DNA of 64,000 bases, taken from NCBI GenBank assembly GCA_017354895.1, contig CP071498.1, positions 1,302,001 through 1,366,000 on the forward strand, given 5' to 3'. Both the position numbers and the translations under genes were made by a program. The notes under the pieces are model-generated. The model was not told where the DNA came from. It did no database searches and was given only the letters and a program-made list of their open reading frames with translations. The stretch comes from Podospora comata. Its lineage: Eukaryota > Ascomycota > Sordariomycetes > Sordariales > Podosporaceae. The stretch's first letter is position 1, and every line of letters starts with the position of its first letter. Positions 12,802 through 24,123 of the stretch are shown here, piece by piece.

Positions 12802-14059
12802 TTAGATCTCAACTATCCTGTTGTCGTCATCGTCCTCCTCCTCTATCGCCTTTTCAGCGCCATGCTCAGCCTCGTCGGCCATAATGACGTTTACCAGCCG
12901 CTCACAAGCCTCGCGAACACCGTCGTCCTCGACCCGGAGATGGGTTTCGCGGATGACAGGATACACCTTCACATTTCTCATGAGATCCCTCCCTTCTCTT
13001 GTTGTGGTGAGGAGTGTTAGTGTCTCGATATGTGTCTGGATATTGTTGCTGTCCGTGTCTCTCTGCTTGTCGGGTGGCAAGAGCTGCAGATCTGGCAGCA
13101 TATCCAACATCTCGTCCTCGTCGTACTGCTCATTTCCAATGATGGGAAGAAGCAGATACGGCAGAATGTTGATCTGATCCTCATCCAAAAATTTAGGATG
13201 TGATGGCACGTCGAAGGCAACATTTTTGATGATGTTGGCTACACCCTTCCTCCTGATACCGGACTTGTGCTCGGTGAAAACCTTGATCTTGTTCAGGGGA
13301 AGGACACTGTCATACTCCTGTTCAGACAGGAAAAATCGGCGAATCTCTTCGTGTTTCGAAAGATCAGCCAATGCATATGCGAGGTAGTCGTAATCAGCGT
13401 GCTTGTTGTAAGACCCGTCGGCGCCCTTAACAAAGAGATCCATCAGTTGGTTGAGGACAAGCTCATCCGAGTGGAGGCTCTCAGGAGCAGGTTGTTTGCG
13501 GCTGATGATGTCCTTCAGCCCATCCCACTTTGTCATGTTGGCAAGCAACATAGCCAACAAATTTGCATTGGGCTCCTTTGGATCCTGAAGACGGAGTATG
13601 GTGATTAGCTATGATTCTGAGAAAAAAGCATTCCATATGTAATACTCACGACCAGCAGGCCTAATGCAATTCCGAGGAACTTCTCATCTGATGCGACAAA
13701 CTCCACAACACTAGCATCTGCTGTCAAGTTGATGAGAATGGTGAGGGCATGTTCGGCAATTTTCTACGTAATGGGTGAGCAAAACTGCTGTGGTTTGGAT
13801 GCGTAAGTTAAGGGTCCTACAGGATGGTCTCGTATCAGAAACTTGAGGTGCTTGACGGGAGTGAGGTTCTCCCTCTTGAAAATGGAAGGATCTGAAACCG
13901 AATATGGCACCAGGTTCTCAATGGCTACCAACCGAATCTGCGGATTCGGGTGGGCAATGAACCCTACGAGCTGGCAGACAAGATTTCATGTCAGTCATGT
14001 TTGAACGAGAAGCGGACATTAGAAGGAGTATGGATTACCTCTTCAAGTTCTGTGGGCAT
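12802..14059 (-). CDS. HGH1: HGH1 homologue, eEF2 folding factor
   Basis: Cytosolic armadillo-type protein of 355 aa. In yeast and mammals Hgh1 helps the chaperonin TRiC and Hsp90 fold translation factor eEF2. Minus-strand exons are 14059-14039, 13970-13821, 13763-13650 and 13584-12802; all are in phase 0 with GT-AG introns. The first exon is only seven codons (MPTELEE). ARM-like helices cover residues 1-100 (IAHPNPQIRLVAIENL, EHALTILINLTAD). The DUF383 region follows, then DUF384 at about residues 290-335 with the family signature LLTTTREGRDLMRNVKVYPVIRE (given here as LLTTTREGRD and KVYPVIRE). The C-terminus is acidic. Length is near yeast Hgh1 (394). The gene is divergent from bystin with 476 bp between start codons. 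Confidence 0.95.
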
Positions 14060-14535
14060 TGTGATGGAGGGAGTCGGGAAAAACACTAGCTAGTTACGAG
14101 ACTCTAAGACCAAGCTTCTTTTCAATAGCTCCAAACCTATCATCGAGAGCTCTCACAGCGCAAAGCAGCTCTCGCTCATACTTGGAAATCTTGACGAGGG
14201 GCACCGCGGGGCATTATTATCGATAAGCTCCCGATGAGAAAATTGTGGATGCCAAGGGGCAGCTGATAAGATAATAGCCAGTGATAAGCGCAAATGTGGG
14301 GTAACTCCGGCCAACCAGGGGCGAGGCGCAATCAGTTCAATTCACTACAGAGTACCCCACAATAAACTTTTTTTGGGGAGCACCAAAAACCCAGGCGTTC
14401 ACTGAAAAACCTCGGGTTGAATCCCAGTCGATAAACACTAAAGTGCCGTTCTCCCTGAGAGGCACACCAACTGCACCGACACCGACATTATTGAACACAT
14501 ACCTCTTGTCGCAATTCAGCATCGAGACTTCCACC
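14060..14535. promoter_or_regulatory. Bidirectional promoter HGH1/bystin
   Basis: A 476-bp space between two divergent start codons of translation-related genes. At 14233-14244 GATGAG is directly followed by AAAATT, resembling the PAC (GATGAG core) and RRPE (AAAAATTT core) elements of ribosome-biogenesis promoters. GATAAG motifs lie near 14263, 14268 and 14281. Regulatory function is inferred from motif identity only. Confidence 0.55.
14233..14244 (+). promoter_or_regulatory. PAC-like plus RRPE-like element
   Basis: GATGAG (14233-14238) abuts AAAATT (14239-14244). The juxtaposition of these two cores is typical of rRNA and ribosome biogenesis regulons in fungi. Single short motifs occur by chance, so this rests on context between HGH1 and bystin. 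Confidence 0.45.
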
Positions 14536-16207
14536 ATGCCGAAAGCACCCTCCTCTCTCCCCGGCAAGAAACGCCATAACCCTCTGGCCGACGATTTGGT
14601 CGCCACCGGAGTCCTCAAGAACAAGCCCTCAAAGCGAAAGACTAAGGCCGAGCCCGAGGAAGGAGAGAGATATGTCGACTCTCGCGCAAGCAAGAATATT
14701 CTGGCGATGAGCCGGGAGCTACTCCAGGAAGATGAGCAGCAAAGCAAAGAAGAAAAAGGCGGAGAACGAGGAGCCTTCGATTTCAACCCGTCAAACTTCG
14801 ACAGTCGCGAGCAGGACGAAGAACTTTACGGCGAAGACGAAACCTGGGGGGACGAAGAGGAGGAAGTAGAGGAGATTGAAGTAGAGGCTGGTGACCTGGA
14901 GGTGTTCCATAAGTTCATCAAGCCCTCTATGGAGGACGATCCGCTCCTTACGCATGGCTGGGATATGAAGGGTGATGGTGGTCAGGAGCAACAACAGGGT
15001 GGTGGACAAGATCTGGCCGAAATGATCCTGGCCAAGATCGCTGAACATGAAGCTCAGCAACAAGGCGGGTGGCACGACGACAACCCGGCCGACGAGGAAC
15101 ACGTTTTGCCACCAAAGGTCATCGAAGTCTTTGAAAAGATTGGAATGTTTCTTTCTCGATACCGTAGTGGTACGTGTGCCCCCCCCCCTTCCTGTATTTT
15201 TTTTACAAAAAAAAAAAAAAAAAAAAAAAAAGAAAGTTGAAAGCTAACCAACAACCCCAGGCCCTCTCCCGAAGCCGCTAAAGGTGCTCCCTCAGATCCC
15301 CGGCTGGGAAGCCATACTCCAGGTCACCCAACCCCAAAACTGGACTCATCATGCCGTTTTTGCTGTCACCAGAATCTTCGTGGCAGCCAAGCCAAAGGTT
15401 GTCCAGCGGTTCATGGAGATGGTTGTTCTTGACCATGTCCGTGAGGACATCTCCGAGAACAAGAGGTTAAATGTACATCTATTTAACGCTTTGAAGAAAG
15501 GTCTATACAAGCCGGCTGGTTTCTTCAAGGGATTCCTTCGGCCATTAGTTGCCTCAGGGGTTACTCTTGTCGAAGCTCGTGTCGTAAGTGGTGTTCTCAC
15601 ACGCGTGTCGATCCCCGTGATACATTCGGCCATGGCCCTCAAAGAGTTATGCGATTTTGCGGCGGAGATGGTTTCATCAAAGAACGAGTCTGTTAGTGCC
15701 GTTAACTACCTGATCAAGGTTCTTCTCGATAAACGGTAAACCACCCATATTGTCTGTCTATCTATACAACCTCTAACCAGCATACAGATACGCTCTGCCC
15801 TGGCAATGTATTGATAGGTAAGGTACCATACTTCCCTTTTATATATACAGAGAATACTGATGTTATCAAATTGTAGCCTAGTCTTCCACTTCCACAGGTA
15901 TGCTGGACTAGCACGCGATGCCAATACCCACTCGGATCTCCCTGTGATCTATTGGCAATGCCTCTTGGTATTCTCACAACGTTACCGAAACGACAGTAAG
16001 AATCCCTGATTGGCATGTTTAATGGACGTGAATCTCACAGTCTCAGTTTCCGAAGATCAGAGGGAGCTGCTCCTCGACTTATTACTCAACGGTCACCATC
16101 AAATAGCCCCCGAAATACGCCGGGAGCTTTTAGCGGGCCGTGGCAGGGGTGTTCCCATTGAACAGCCAACTGTTGCTTTTGATGGTGATGATACCATGAT
16201 GATGTAG
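14536..16207 (+). CDS. ENP1: Bystin, 40S pre-ribosome assembly factor (Enp1)
   Basis: Nucleolar and cytoplasmic 40S biogenesis factor of 472 aa (yeast Enp1, 483 aa). Exons are 14536-15169, 15261-15735, 15788-15817, 15877-15995 and 16047-16207; the 30-nt third exon is needed for frame. All introns are GT-AG. The N-terminal 165 residues are charged and disordered, with acidic runs after EDETWGDEEEE. The bystin domain (PF05291) runs from about residue 170 to 450, with FEKIGMFLSRYRSGPLPK, QNWTHHAVFAVTRIF and the ALPWQCIDSLV block. ATG context is good (CCACC). Intron 1 contains a 25-base A run (15207-15231) close to its acceptor, which may trouble sequencing and splicing calls. Confidence 0.96.
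15207..15231. repeat. Poly(A) run in bystin intron 1
   Basis: Twenty-five A residues inside the first intron, preceded by a run of T residues at 15197-15204, so the transcript could form a local A/U hairpin. Confidence 0.9.
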
Positions 16208-16828
16208 GGTATCGTATCTTGGGGATATCATTTTCTCCCTTTGGGAAAGGGCATGGAGTTAGTGGAGTTGAAGGCGTCTCAACATATATTCTGAGGAGCA
16301 TTTTGTCTGGCTATAGCATCTCATTCAGCTGAAAGATGTGGTTAAACTGTGAGGCTTGATTGACTAGCTGGAGAGTACTTGAAGCGGGTCGGATCATGGC
16401 TGAATATGTGCTCTGTGACCTCCCAACACCCCTGAATACCCCTGAATACCCCTGGATGCCCTAAGATCCAGGTACCAATACATCGCTGTCGAACGTTATG
16501 ACCCTATTGCTCAGCACACTTTTCTTTGAGAGTTATTTTGAAGGATTTGTTGTGTTGAAATGATTACGTGATGTTCCTGCCTGGTTCAGGCACACACGTA
16601 GTGAGAAGGCACATCCAAGTCTGTGGGGACACGACACAGGTGGCCAGTTGGCTTTTGAAATGTTTAAGATTTTCTAAACCTGCCCGAACCATAGATCACC
16701 TAAAATCTCCCCTCCTACGTCTTTTCTTCTCATTTATATTAGTTACACTTCTGGATAGATTGGCTTGAACTAGAACCTGCACCACGCAGCTGACGAGACA
16801 AGGATGGCCCCGACGAACTTGGGATGAA
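16208..16828. other. Intergenic
   Basis: Space between bystin and the next plus-strand gene. It contains three tandem copies of CCCCTGAATA-type units at 16429-16460 and no supported gene. Confidence 0.5.
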
Positions 16829-18632
16829 ATGGATGGATTAACGAACAACACACCTCTGTCTGCCTCTTCTATGAGCCGAAGCACACAGGAACACCATCAT
16901 TCGCCAGCTCCAACTCCCGGATCCAGTGTCGACCCTCCTCGGCCGCCAAAAGATGGGTATGAGTAGGTCTGGTACCCAGAGGGATACTGGGCGGAGAGGC
17001 CGTTCAGTCAATCAGCGACACCGCCTAACGGCAAAGGATCGCCTGATCTCAAGATATGGAGACGAAGGAGGCGATCCAGACCGAGCGGCAGCGGCGGCCA
17101 AGACAGTGAATCACACACAGCTTCGCCCAAAACCTACCCTCCTGTGCCGCCAATTCCCCTACAGACTGCACAAAGCCCCTATCTTTCGGAATGGGCTCAT
17201 GTCTACTCTCTCCAAAAGCCACACGAATCATCAAGTAATACTATCGAGCAAGAGGGGGAGTGGCTTGCCCCAAAAGGTCGAGGTTTCTTTCCAAGTCTAC
17301 CGACGATAGTACCAGCGGCCGAAGTCAAACCTGAACCAGGCCTGGTTCGTTCGCACAACTCGTTCGCCTCACTTAGCTGGAACCGACTGAGCAACTCATT
17401 GAGAGGCTCACGAGACGTAGGTTATAATTACGGATGGCTGATTTTGGTGTAGTTGGTGGCTGATTGAGGATTTACACAAATAGAAGAAGCGAAGCGAATC
17501 CTCGGAACAAGCCCCTGTCGACGATGGCAAGTTTGATGCAGTCAAGAAGTATCTCGATCGCCTGCCCGAGGCGGAGAAGCCGGTCCCAGAACAGAAGACC
17601 GATGTCGAACCGAACACCAAGGGCCGTCGTGTGCGCTTTGGAAGAGTGCTGTGGCATCGCCGGAGGTCGACCCGAGCAACGGACAACTCAAACCCGAGCT
17701 TGTCAGATGTGGACCGCAAAGAACGACCCAGTATGTGACAAGCACCTTGGTAGATGAACTGACATGGAAGCTCCATCTTCTGACATATCCTGTAGGCGGT
17801 CCGGCGATATGGTTGACACAGTTTCCAGGCGGAGTAAGAGCCAACCGTCGTTTCCATACATCCGAACTCAGAAACGCTAACATTCTCTATAGGAGGCAAC
17901 TCGTGTCCATACTCCGCCCTACAAAGAAGACACAGTCGACGGACGACCGCGTAGTCTCTTCTTTGACGTAGCTCGGCCAAGCAGTCGACACGATCAAACT
18001 CCATCCGAAACATCCTCTACGCGAGAGAAAGTCGGTATCCGAACCTCCCGGTCGTCCCCATTGAATGTGAAGAGCCGTGGCAGAAGATCGCAACAGAGAA
18101 GTTCGGCCAGCGGCGCATCGGGAAGAGGTCTTGGGGGCAGTATCTCGCCGTACAGAGTTCCATCGCCCCGTAAGGCGAAAGAGGATGGCTCCCCAAGTCG
18201 GAGCAAAAGCGGACCTGCAAAAACAAGAGAAAAGACCAGATCTCCCCTTGCCACCACCCCAAAAGAAAGCGTCAAAGAGTGGTGGGACGCACCTTTGAGA
18301 ACGCCAGACACCCCACCTTCTACACCAACACCCCGAACCCGGGTCACGAGAGCAACCACGGGGACAGCGGCGATGTTCAAGTTTGATGTGCCGGAGCACT
18401 TGCCCAGCAGTCCCATGTGCCCTGCCAATCCCAAGAATCCCAAGTCATTGGGGAAGGGGGTCTGCGTGGTAAGTTTTGAATCATTGAAAAGGGGATCGAG
18501 TGCTGACTAAGGGAATAGTATCATGGGAGACGACGGAGTTCACGTTTTGGGTTGGCGGGGTCGGATTCTTTGCTTTCTCCGAAGGTTGAGAGGGAGGAGG
18601 CGGCTTATGACGATGGGAGTAATTCTATGTAA
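16829..18632 (+). CDS. Basic disordered protein with in-frame TAG (edited or broken)
   Basis: A five-exon gene: 16829-17416, 17484-17730, 17796-17833, 17893-18468 and 18519-18632. All four introns are GT-AG, and the phases agree throughout (1563 nt, 520 codons). The only disruption is codon 46, a TAG at 16964-16966, in the context GYE*VWYPEGYWAER, which reads as one continuous aromatic motif. Downstream there is no in-frame ATG for hundreds of codons, so a later start does not rescue it. The product is low in hydrophobic residues, rich in Ser, Pro, Arg and Lys, with basic patches (RRRRRSRP, SRGRRSQQRS). It ends with a conserved-looking block (FDVPEHLPSSPMCPANPK, then CVYHGRRRSSRFG). I recognise it as an unnamed type of protein of filamentous ascomycetes; no function can be given. 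The start could also be the ATG at 16871. Either a nonsense allele, an assembly error, or a UAG corrected by A-to-I mRNA editing. Confidence 0.7.
16954..16978 (+). other. Hairpin holding the in-frame TAG
   Basis: TGGGTA (16954-16959) pairs perfectly with TACCCA (16973-16978), leaving a 13-base loop. The A of the TAG stop codon (16965) lies in the middle of this loop. This is the RNA context (UAG triplet in a hairpin loop) favoured by the A-to-I editing of sexual-stage transcripts in Sordariomycetes. Confidence 0.6.
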
Positions 18633-19322
18633 TGCTTGATTGACCACGCATGGGAATGTTTAAAGAATATTCTGTAGTTCAGTTTCATGGAGCAGCTCCG
18701 TTTTTGGATGGCTTTGCTTTAGTGATTACTTTACCCCTACGCGCAGTTGTTCCAGAGAGGCGCATGATTGCCTTTGCTGTGTAATCTTTGTTGAACGTTT
18801 CATAATATGGCAGAAACTACAGACAATAGAAAATACCCTGTATTCCGCTTATTCTACCGTGAGCTTTTGTATTTCTCGGTTGCTCGTCACTAACGAGACT
18901 GTTGTTGACTTTTGGGACGGGATTCAGGGGCTGGGAGGAAGGGGCAACCAAATGTGGGGCCTTTCTTGGTCTCTCGAGGTTGGTCAAAACTCCTCAAGAA
19001 CAGACGCTCGGGCCAGTCGTCTCTCTCCAAAGTTTCCAGCCTTTCGATAGCTAAAAGTGGGTCGGAATCTGTCGCGCGGCACGCATCTCTGACCTCTGTC
19101 GCGCATCTTAAACTTCAGCCTCGTCGCCAAACTTACCTACCACCGTGGAGCTCTCTCTTCCTCCCATCTCGATAATTCTTTTTCCGACGTCGCGCGACAC
19201 ACTTGATCTGAGGAGGATTTTTTTTATCGATTTTATTCCCGCCGCCGAACCCACGTCGTATCAATTGACTGCTCGATAAATCTTGGAAACAAACGAAAGT
19301 CGGCCAACCACGATTCGCGAAG
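18633..19322. other. Intergenic
   Basis: 3' UTR of the preceding gene and promoter or leader of CDC73. No gene seen. Confidence 0.5.
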
Positions 19323-20631
19323 ATGGCCTCCCCGATGACCGATCCCCTTTTGCTGTTTCGGCAATCCATCCGGACGTCGTCACGGATTGTTCCTGTCGCC
19401 TCGGCCGAGTCGAACGACGAGGTTGCGCTGTCGCAGGCGACAAATCTGGTGTTTAGTGATGAGGGGAAGAGGGTGGTGTTGCCGGTGGATGTGCAGAGCA
19501 GGTTCATGAGCTCGGAGGGGAACTTGATTGACCTGCGGTCGATTTATTTTGCGTGGGTGAATAGGGATATCACGATTCCGGAGTATAATGCTGCGGCGGA
19601 GAAGCTGAATGAGGAGTTGGCTGGGGGGAAGGGGGTGCACAAGTTTCCGTTTGTGGAGAGGTTGAATCTGATTGCTTGGTTGGAGGGGGCGGGGGAGGAT
19701 ACGGAGTATATCAAGCCGCTTGTTGGGGGGGATGCGGGGAAGGGGGAGGAGGGGGGCAAGGTGGAGAAGGTTGGGGATGATGGGGGGGTGAAGAAGGAGA
19801 GGAGAGGCAAGGGGACGTTGGATCCGAGACTGGCGCAGATTTATGAGGGTGAGAGGAGGATGGGGGATCGGAACAGTGTGTTGAGGGGGATAAAGCCTAC
19901 GGTGGGTGGTTCTAAGGACGGTGCTTTTTGGGAGTGGAATGCTAATATTTTCTGGGGGATAGGACTTTTCGCATATTCGCAAGCTGGCTGCGCAGTTCAT
20001 GACTAGGAAGCCGACTGGTGGGAGTGGTGATATTCGGTCTAGCACCAACATCAGCAATAACCCTTCGCTTGCGCTCAATCAGAAACCGGCTAGGCGCCCG
20101 GATCCGATTATCCTCTTGTCTCCGTCGGCTTCTTCGTTGCTCAGGATGTCGAACGCGAAGGCTTTCCTCGAGGGAGGGAGGTATACGCCTCCTGACCATA
20201 GCACACCCCCAACGATGCTTGCTGTGTCACGTATCATCAAGGACATGGACCCCAACCGACCAATTAGGTTCATTCTTGTGGAGGGTCCGGAGAACTTCAG
20301 GCCGGAGTACTGGAACCGAGTGGTGGCTGTTTTTACCACGGGCCAGACCTGGCAGTTCAAGAGTTACAAGTGGACGAACCCCGTGGAGCTGTTCAAACAT
20401 GTACAGGGTGTGTATCTGGGGTGGAGAGGGGAGCAGCCTCCTGAGAGCGTGAGGGCGTTTGGGCATAAGGTGCTCGCGTGTTCGGTTGAAAAGTGGAGGG
20501 ATCCGGGTCAGCCGGGGGCGGAGCAGAGCCGGTGGAGGGATCGGGAGGTGGTGGAGAGTATTTGGAAGGCGATTGAGACGAATATGAGGGCTAAGGGATG
20601 GAGGAAGGATGCGGCGCCTACTAGCATTTAG
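19323..20631 (+). CDS. CDC73: Cdc73, Paf1 complex subunit
   Basis: RNA polymerase II accessory factor of the Paf1 elongation complex, nuclear, 415 aa (yeast Cdc73, 393 aa). Exons are 19323-19901 and 19963-20631 with a phase-0 GT-AG intron of 61 bp. The N-terminal half has FSDEGKRVVLPVD and LRSIYFAWVNRDITIPEY, then a charged Gly/Lys-rich linker (about residues 125-165). The C-terminal Ras-like domain (PF05179, about residues 240-410) has PIILLSPSASSLLRMSN, RPIRFILVEGPENFRPEYW, VVAVFTTGQTWQFKSYKW and RWRDREVVESIW. Third codon positions are unusually G-rich between about 19420 and 19900 compared with the C-rich start. Confidence 0.96.
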
Positions 20632-22567
20632 GGATGCTGAGGCCAGTGGTACTGTTTGGGTGGAGGGTACAGAGCGAGCAAGTTTGGTGGTGGGTCAAGG
20701 GAAAATGGACGAGAGAAAAACGGAAGCAGATTGTAATTGCGTATATGTACAGATATCGCTTGCTCAAGACATAGTATGGCGTTCAGGAAGGGCATTCGGT
20801 TATCTTCTTTTTGTTGGGGGGAGTTTTCTAGGACTGAAATGGGATGTTCTTCTAAGGGCTCATGAAAATGTGTAGGTATAGAGACAAGGGCCATGATAAT
20901 TTTTGAGGAGTGGGATTGCATCTGATGCTTCTGTATTTAGGAGACATCAGACATCGGTTCGCAAGCCTGGTGTTTGATCAATCCCATACCAGAGTATTTG
21001 TCTTGCAACAGCGGACGCCGCGGCAATAGTACAACGTACGATTGTCTAACCTTTACGCCGTTATTCCAAATCGAAAGTTCTTCGACGAGAGGGATGCCGT
21101 GAGAAGCTCGTGGCCGTGTACAGGGCGGTTTAATAACTTGGGCAAACTCGGAAAAAAGGAGCGGGTGTGACGTTGGACGAGGCCAATATCGCAGTTTGGG
21201 GTATCATGTTTGCAGAGTTCAGAGCCGCATTACGCGTGGCCTGATGTGGTTTGCATGCTCCGGAAATGGGACGAAGGAGAAGATGGAGTGGAACGATGAA
21301 GTTAGTTCGATAGAAGTTCAGGACATATTGGAGTTTCTCTGTGTTTGGCACGAGTAAGTTGTTGTTACTTGATTGTTTTACCTTATGAGAGAGGAGAGGA
21401 AAAGAAAATTGACAGGCGTGTGGTGTGCAGACATGCCGACTGTCAGGGGCAAGCATACCACATCCAGGAGGACGCTAAGCTGCAGGATGGGAATGGGTTT
21501 TTCAATGATAGGATTACCTCTTGGTCTTGTGAATATGCTCAGGAGGCAGGAGCGTAGAAATAGGATGTTATCTTTGGTGGGTGGTAGAGTTTGATAGCTT
21601 AGCTAAGGTATTGTTTTTTTGTATAAAAAAAAGGAAGAAAAAAAAAGAAACCAGTGAAACCGTGATGAATTCTAGCACAGGTACCTACCTGGAAACAAGA
21701 AACCAAAAGTGGTGATATAGTAACTGAGTCAAGAAGGATGTCTCAGAATAAGTTGCTCTTGGGGATATCATGTCCAGTTTTGTGGCTGACATTCAACGGG
21801 TACACCCGCCAGGTGGGTGGTGTAGTGGTCAGAGGTGTTTGCCTCAAAACCATGCTCAGAGAAACTACCAATTGCACCAAACGGTTCGGTTGGGTCAGGA
21901 TCGATGGCACCTGCACCGGGACATTACACTCCACTGGGTAGGACTCACGGGTTTGACTCCAGCAGGAGCAGAACTTAGTCTTTTAACATTTTTTTCTAAG
22001 CTAGGTAGGCAGCTTTCTTGCACCAATTGCCTGCTTTTACAAATTGTTTGGCCTACCTATCTACGTCCTATTCACTCGCTTCAATTCCCTTGGTATGTTT
22101 GCTACGTACCCACATACCTATCTGTCGACTTTTTGAGAATCTACAGCTGGAATGAGAGTGGGCCAGATTTCAGTTTCGCAAAAATCAACTTATCGCAGCA
22201 AACGCTGAAAACAACGACTCCCTTTCAACACATCCATTTTGGAGTATCATATAAAACTTTTCAGGAGGCTTGTCTGACAGTTGAGAGGTGTGTTTTCTTA
22301 CCACAACGTACCACTATCGACCTCATGCAACAACTCGACTGGACCACTTTCAAGAACAACGTTGCTGTCAACGCAAATAGCAGTCACCACGAAAGCTCCA
22401 AAGAGGATGTTTTGTGGTAGCAAGTCTCCACGAAAAAGGAGCCATCAATTAGTGTGGATGACTATCTAGGTAGGTAGGTGAGGCACCTTAGTAGGGAGCA
22501 AAGCCCCATTAAGCTGAGGCATATGATAACCGAGCCCAGCCCAGCCATCCCTCGTGGCACCAGCGCT
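20632..22567. other. Intergenic, accessory region
   Basis: Nearly 2 kb with no supported gene between CDC73 and the first secreted-family copy. It is somewhat AT-richer than gene-bearing parts. A 216-codon open frame at 21770-22420 (+) shows no domain and is not called. A tRNA-like A-box/B-box pair lies near 21813 and 21950 but does not fold as a tRNA. Confidence 0.45.
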
Positions 22568-23424
22568 TCAGCAACCACCGACACACACGGCGACATGCCA
22601 CTTCTCATCAGTACGCTCTATCTGTCCCACAACCAAGCCGTCGTTTGGGTCGTCGATACCCCTGTCTACATCGAAGTTGCTAGCACAAATATTTCTTACT
22701 CCCTTTAACATGAGTAATGCCAGCCTGGAAAACATCAGAGTCGTCAAAAAACTTTCTAGGTAACTTAACTTTGTTGCACTGATTCACGATATAACTTGCG
22801 CCAGAGGCGATTTCCAGCCAAGAAACCTCCTTCTCGAACTTGTTCTGTAAGTTTCCTTAGGATCAGTAACAGCACACAGCATAGGACCAGAGGGATGATA
22901 CATACGTTATTGCACAGTAGATGGCAGAATAGTATGAGCAGCTAACACGGCCACAGTTTCCGGATCCTGGGCCATTTTTCGCTGTGCCACTAACCCCCAA
23001 AAGGTACCGGATCCCTTCACGGATGCGAGCGGTATCGGCGGAGAAAGGGGGGAAGTTGGGATTTGTGCAGTTGGCCGGGTCGAAGTTGATGCGCAAGGGC
23101 TTGGAATCGGTCTTTACGCCGAAGGGGGCAGAGTGGGCGGCATGGTGGGCGGCAGATTGGGCCAGGAGGGCGGCGTTCCAGCCGGAGTAATCGTTCTCCA
23201 TCTTGGCGATGGCCTGCTCGATGGTGCCGGTGAAGCTGACGGTAGCGCTGCTCTTATTAGCAGGGTTGATGGGGAGATTCCAGGTAACATCGGGAATGTT
23301 GTCCGGGAGAGTATAACCCTGGGCAATCTGTCTCGCATGTTAATAATGCTTCAAAGAAAGAGCTGAGATGTCATACCCCGAAGAAATCCAGGGCGCTGGC
23401 CACGAGAGTGATGATGGAAATCAT
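22568..23424 (-). pseudogene. Secreted-family copy A, frameshifted
   Basis: First of five related copies (A-E) of a small secreted protein in this window. Minus-strand exon 1 (23424-23377) encodes a 16-residue hydrophobic leader. Exon 2 (23327-22906) carries the family core, with a MENDYSGWN motif, a RIREGIRYL helix and the cysteine motif CGRVSCS. Just after that motif exon 2 is one base short of the length its splice phases need, so the conserved Trp-Cys-Asn-Asn end is read in the wrong frame (around 22907-22920). The third exon (from about 22840) and a terminal exon ending at TGA 22568 with a KWHVAV..GGC ending are still recognisable. A TATATATA box lies at 23542-23550. The family has no firm name. 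The pattern (leader, few cysteines, C-terminal Cys) is that of effector-like secreted proteins of Sordariomycetes, so any biological activity is unknown. Confidence 0.6.
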
Positions 23425-24123
23425 CTTGTGATAGTATGTTGATTGCCTCTGGGCTTGGTGAAGAGAGGGGAAGAGTGGGATTCTGGTAGAGATGAGTTGT
23501 ATAGAAGAAGAAAAAGGAGAACTCAGCGAGGGAGAAGGCGAGATATATATACTACTTACTGTAGCTCACAGGGTGGATATTGGGGCACATGAGCTGTTTG
23601 TATTCACTTGTTGGCAAACCGAAGAGGGTTGCTCTGAAATGGTAGGCAATGGCTCCCTGCTCCTGCTCACCTATAAGGGTCCGTTGGTTATCGGACGATG
23701 CGGTCAGAGCAGCAACACAGATGTGTTTGTTGAGCTCGGTATAGATGGGATGGTACCCAGGTAGGAGCATAAGGTCTGCCAAGAGTTAATCCGGATCGGG
23801 TGAGTTCGGTATAGGTGAGTTGGTATCCAAGTAGGAGCAGAGTGCTAAAAAAAGCCGGTGAATCTGGAGCAGTAAGATACCGCCCCTCTGTTCGACAAGG
23901 TAATCATCTGCTACGGGCGTAGGGACAGAGAGCGACCACCTCTCAAGCATGTGACAAAAGTTGAGACAAAATCGGGAACATGACAAAGTCTTAGCACCTT
24001 TGATAATATCTTTCTCGAGAAAAGGCATCAATTTGTGTTAATCTCTATCTAATGTGGAAGCACCCAGAGATCCCAGAATCACAGACGAGCTCAGCCAAAG
24101 CCATGCCTCATTGTACCAAGCCC
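23425..24123. other. Spacer between copies A and B
   Basis: No gene. It holds the promoter of copy A. Two similar short segments reading GGTATAGATGGGATGGTACCCAGG-like and GGTATAGGTGAGTTGGTATCCAAG-like lie near 23738 and 23809, a small degenerate direct repeat with GTAGGAGCA after each. Confidence 0.5.
23541..23551 (-). promoter_or_regulatory. TATA box of copy A
   Basis: ATATATATA about 120 bp upstream of the copy A start. The other copies C, D and E also have a TATA element at comparable distance, which supports a shared promoter design. Confidence 0.5.

Noticed and set aside
16824-16870. Starting the disordered-protein gene downstream of the TAG
   Set aside because: There is no in-frame ATG between the TAG and the second half of exon 4.
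16926-17309. 127-codon frame overlapping the first exon of the disordered-protein gene
   Set aside because: It is a different frame of the same exon, and the real frame has matching splice phases in all following exons.
17417-17452. 36-bp intron ending at TAG 17452 in the disordered-protein gene
   Set aside because: Too short, and the following frame meets a stop within a few codons; the acceptor at 17483 gives a fully consistent frame.
21813-21960. tRNA-like A box (GGTGTAGTGGTCA) and B box-like GTTTGACTCC
   Set aside because: The boxes are about 135 bp apart and no acceptor or T-stem pairing can be drawn, so this is not a tRNA gene. A tRNA-derived relic cannot be shown from one copy.
21770-22420. 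216-codon open frame on the plus strand
   Set aside because: No domain, no codon-use signal and no splice support; it lies in an accessory region where long frames can occur by chance.
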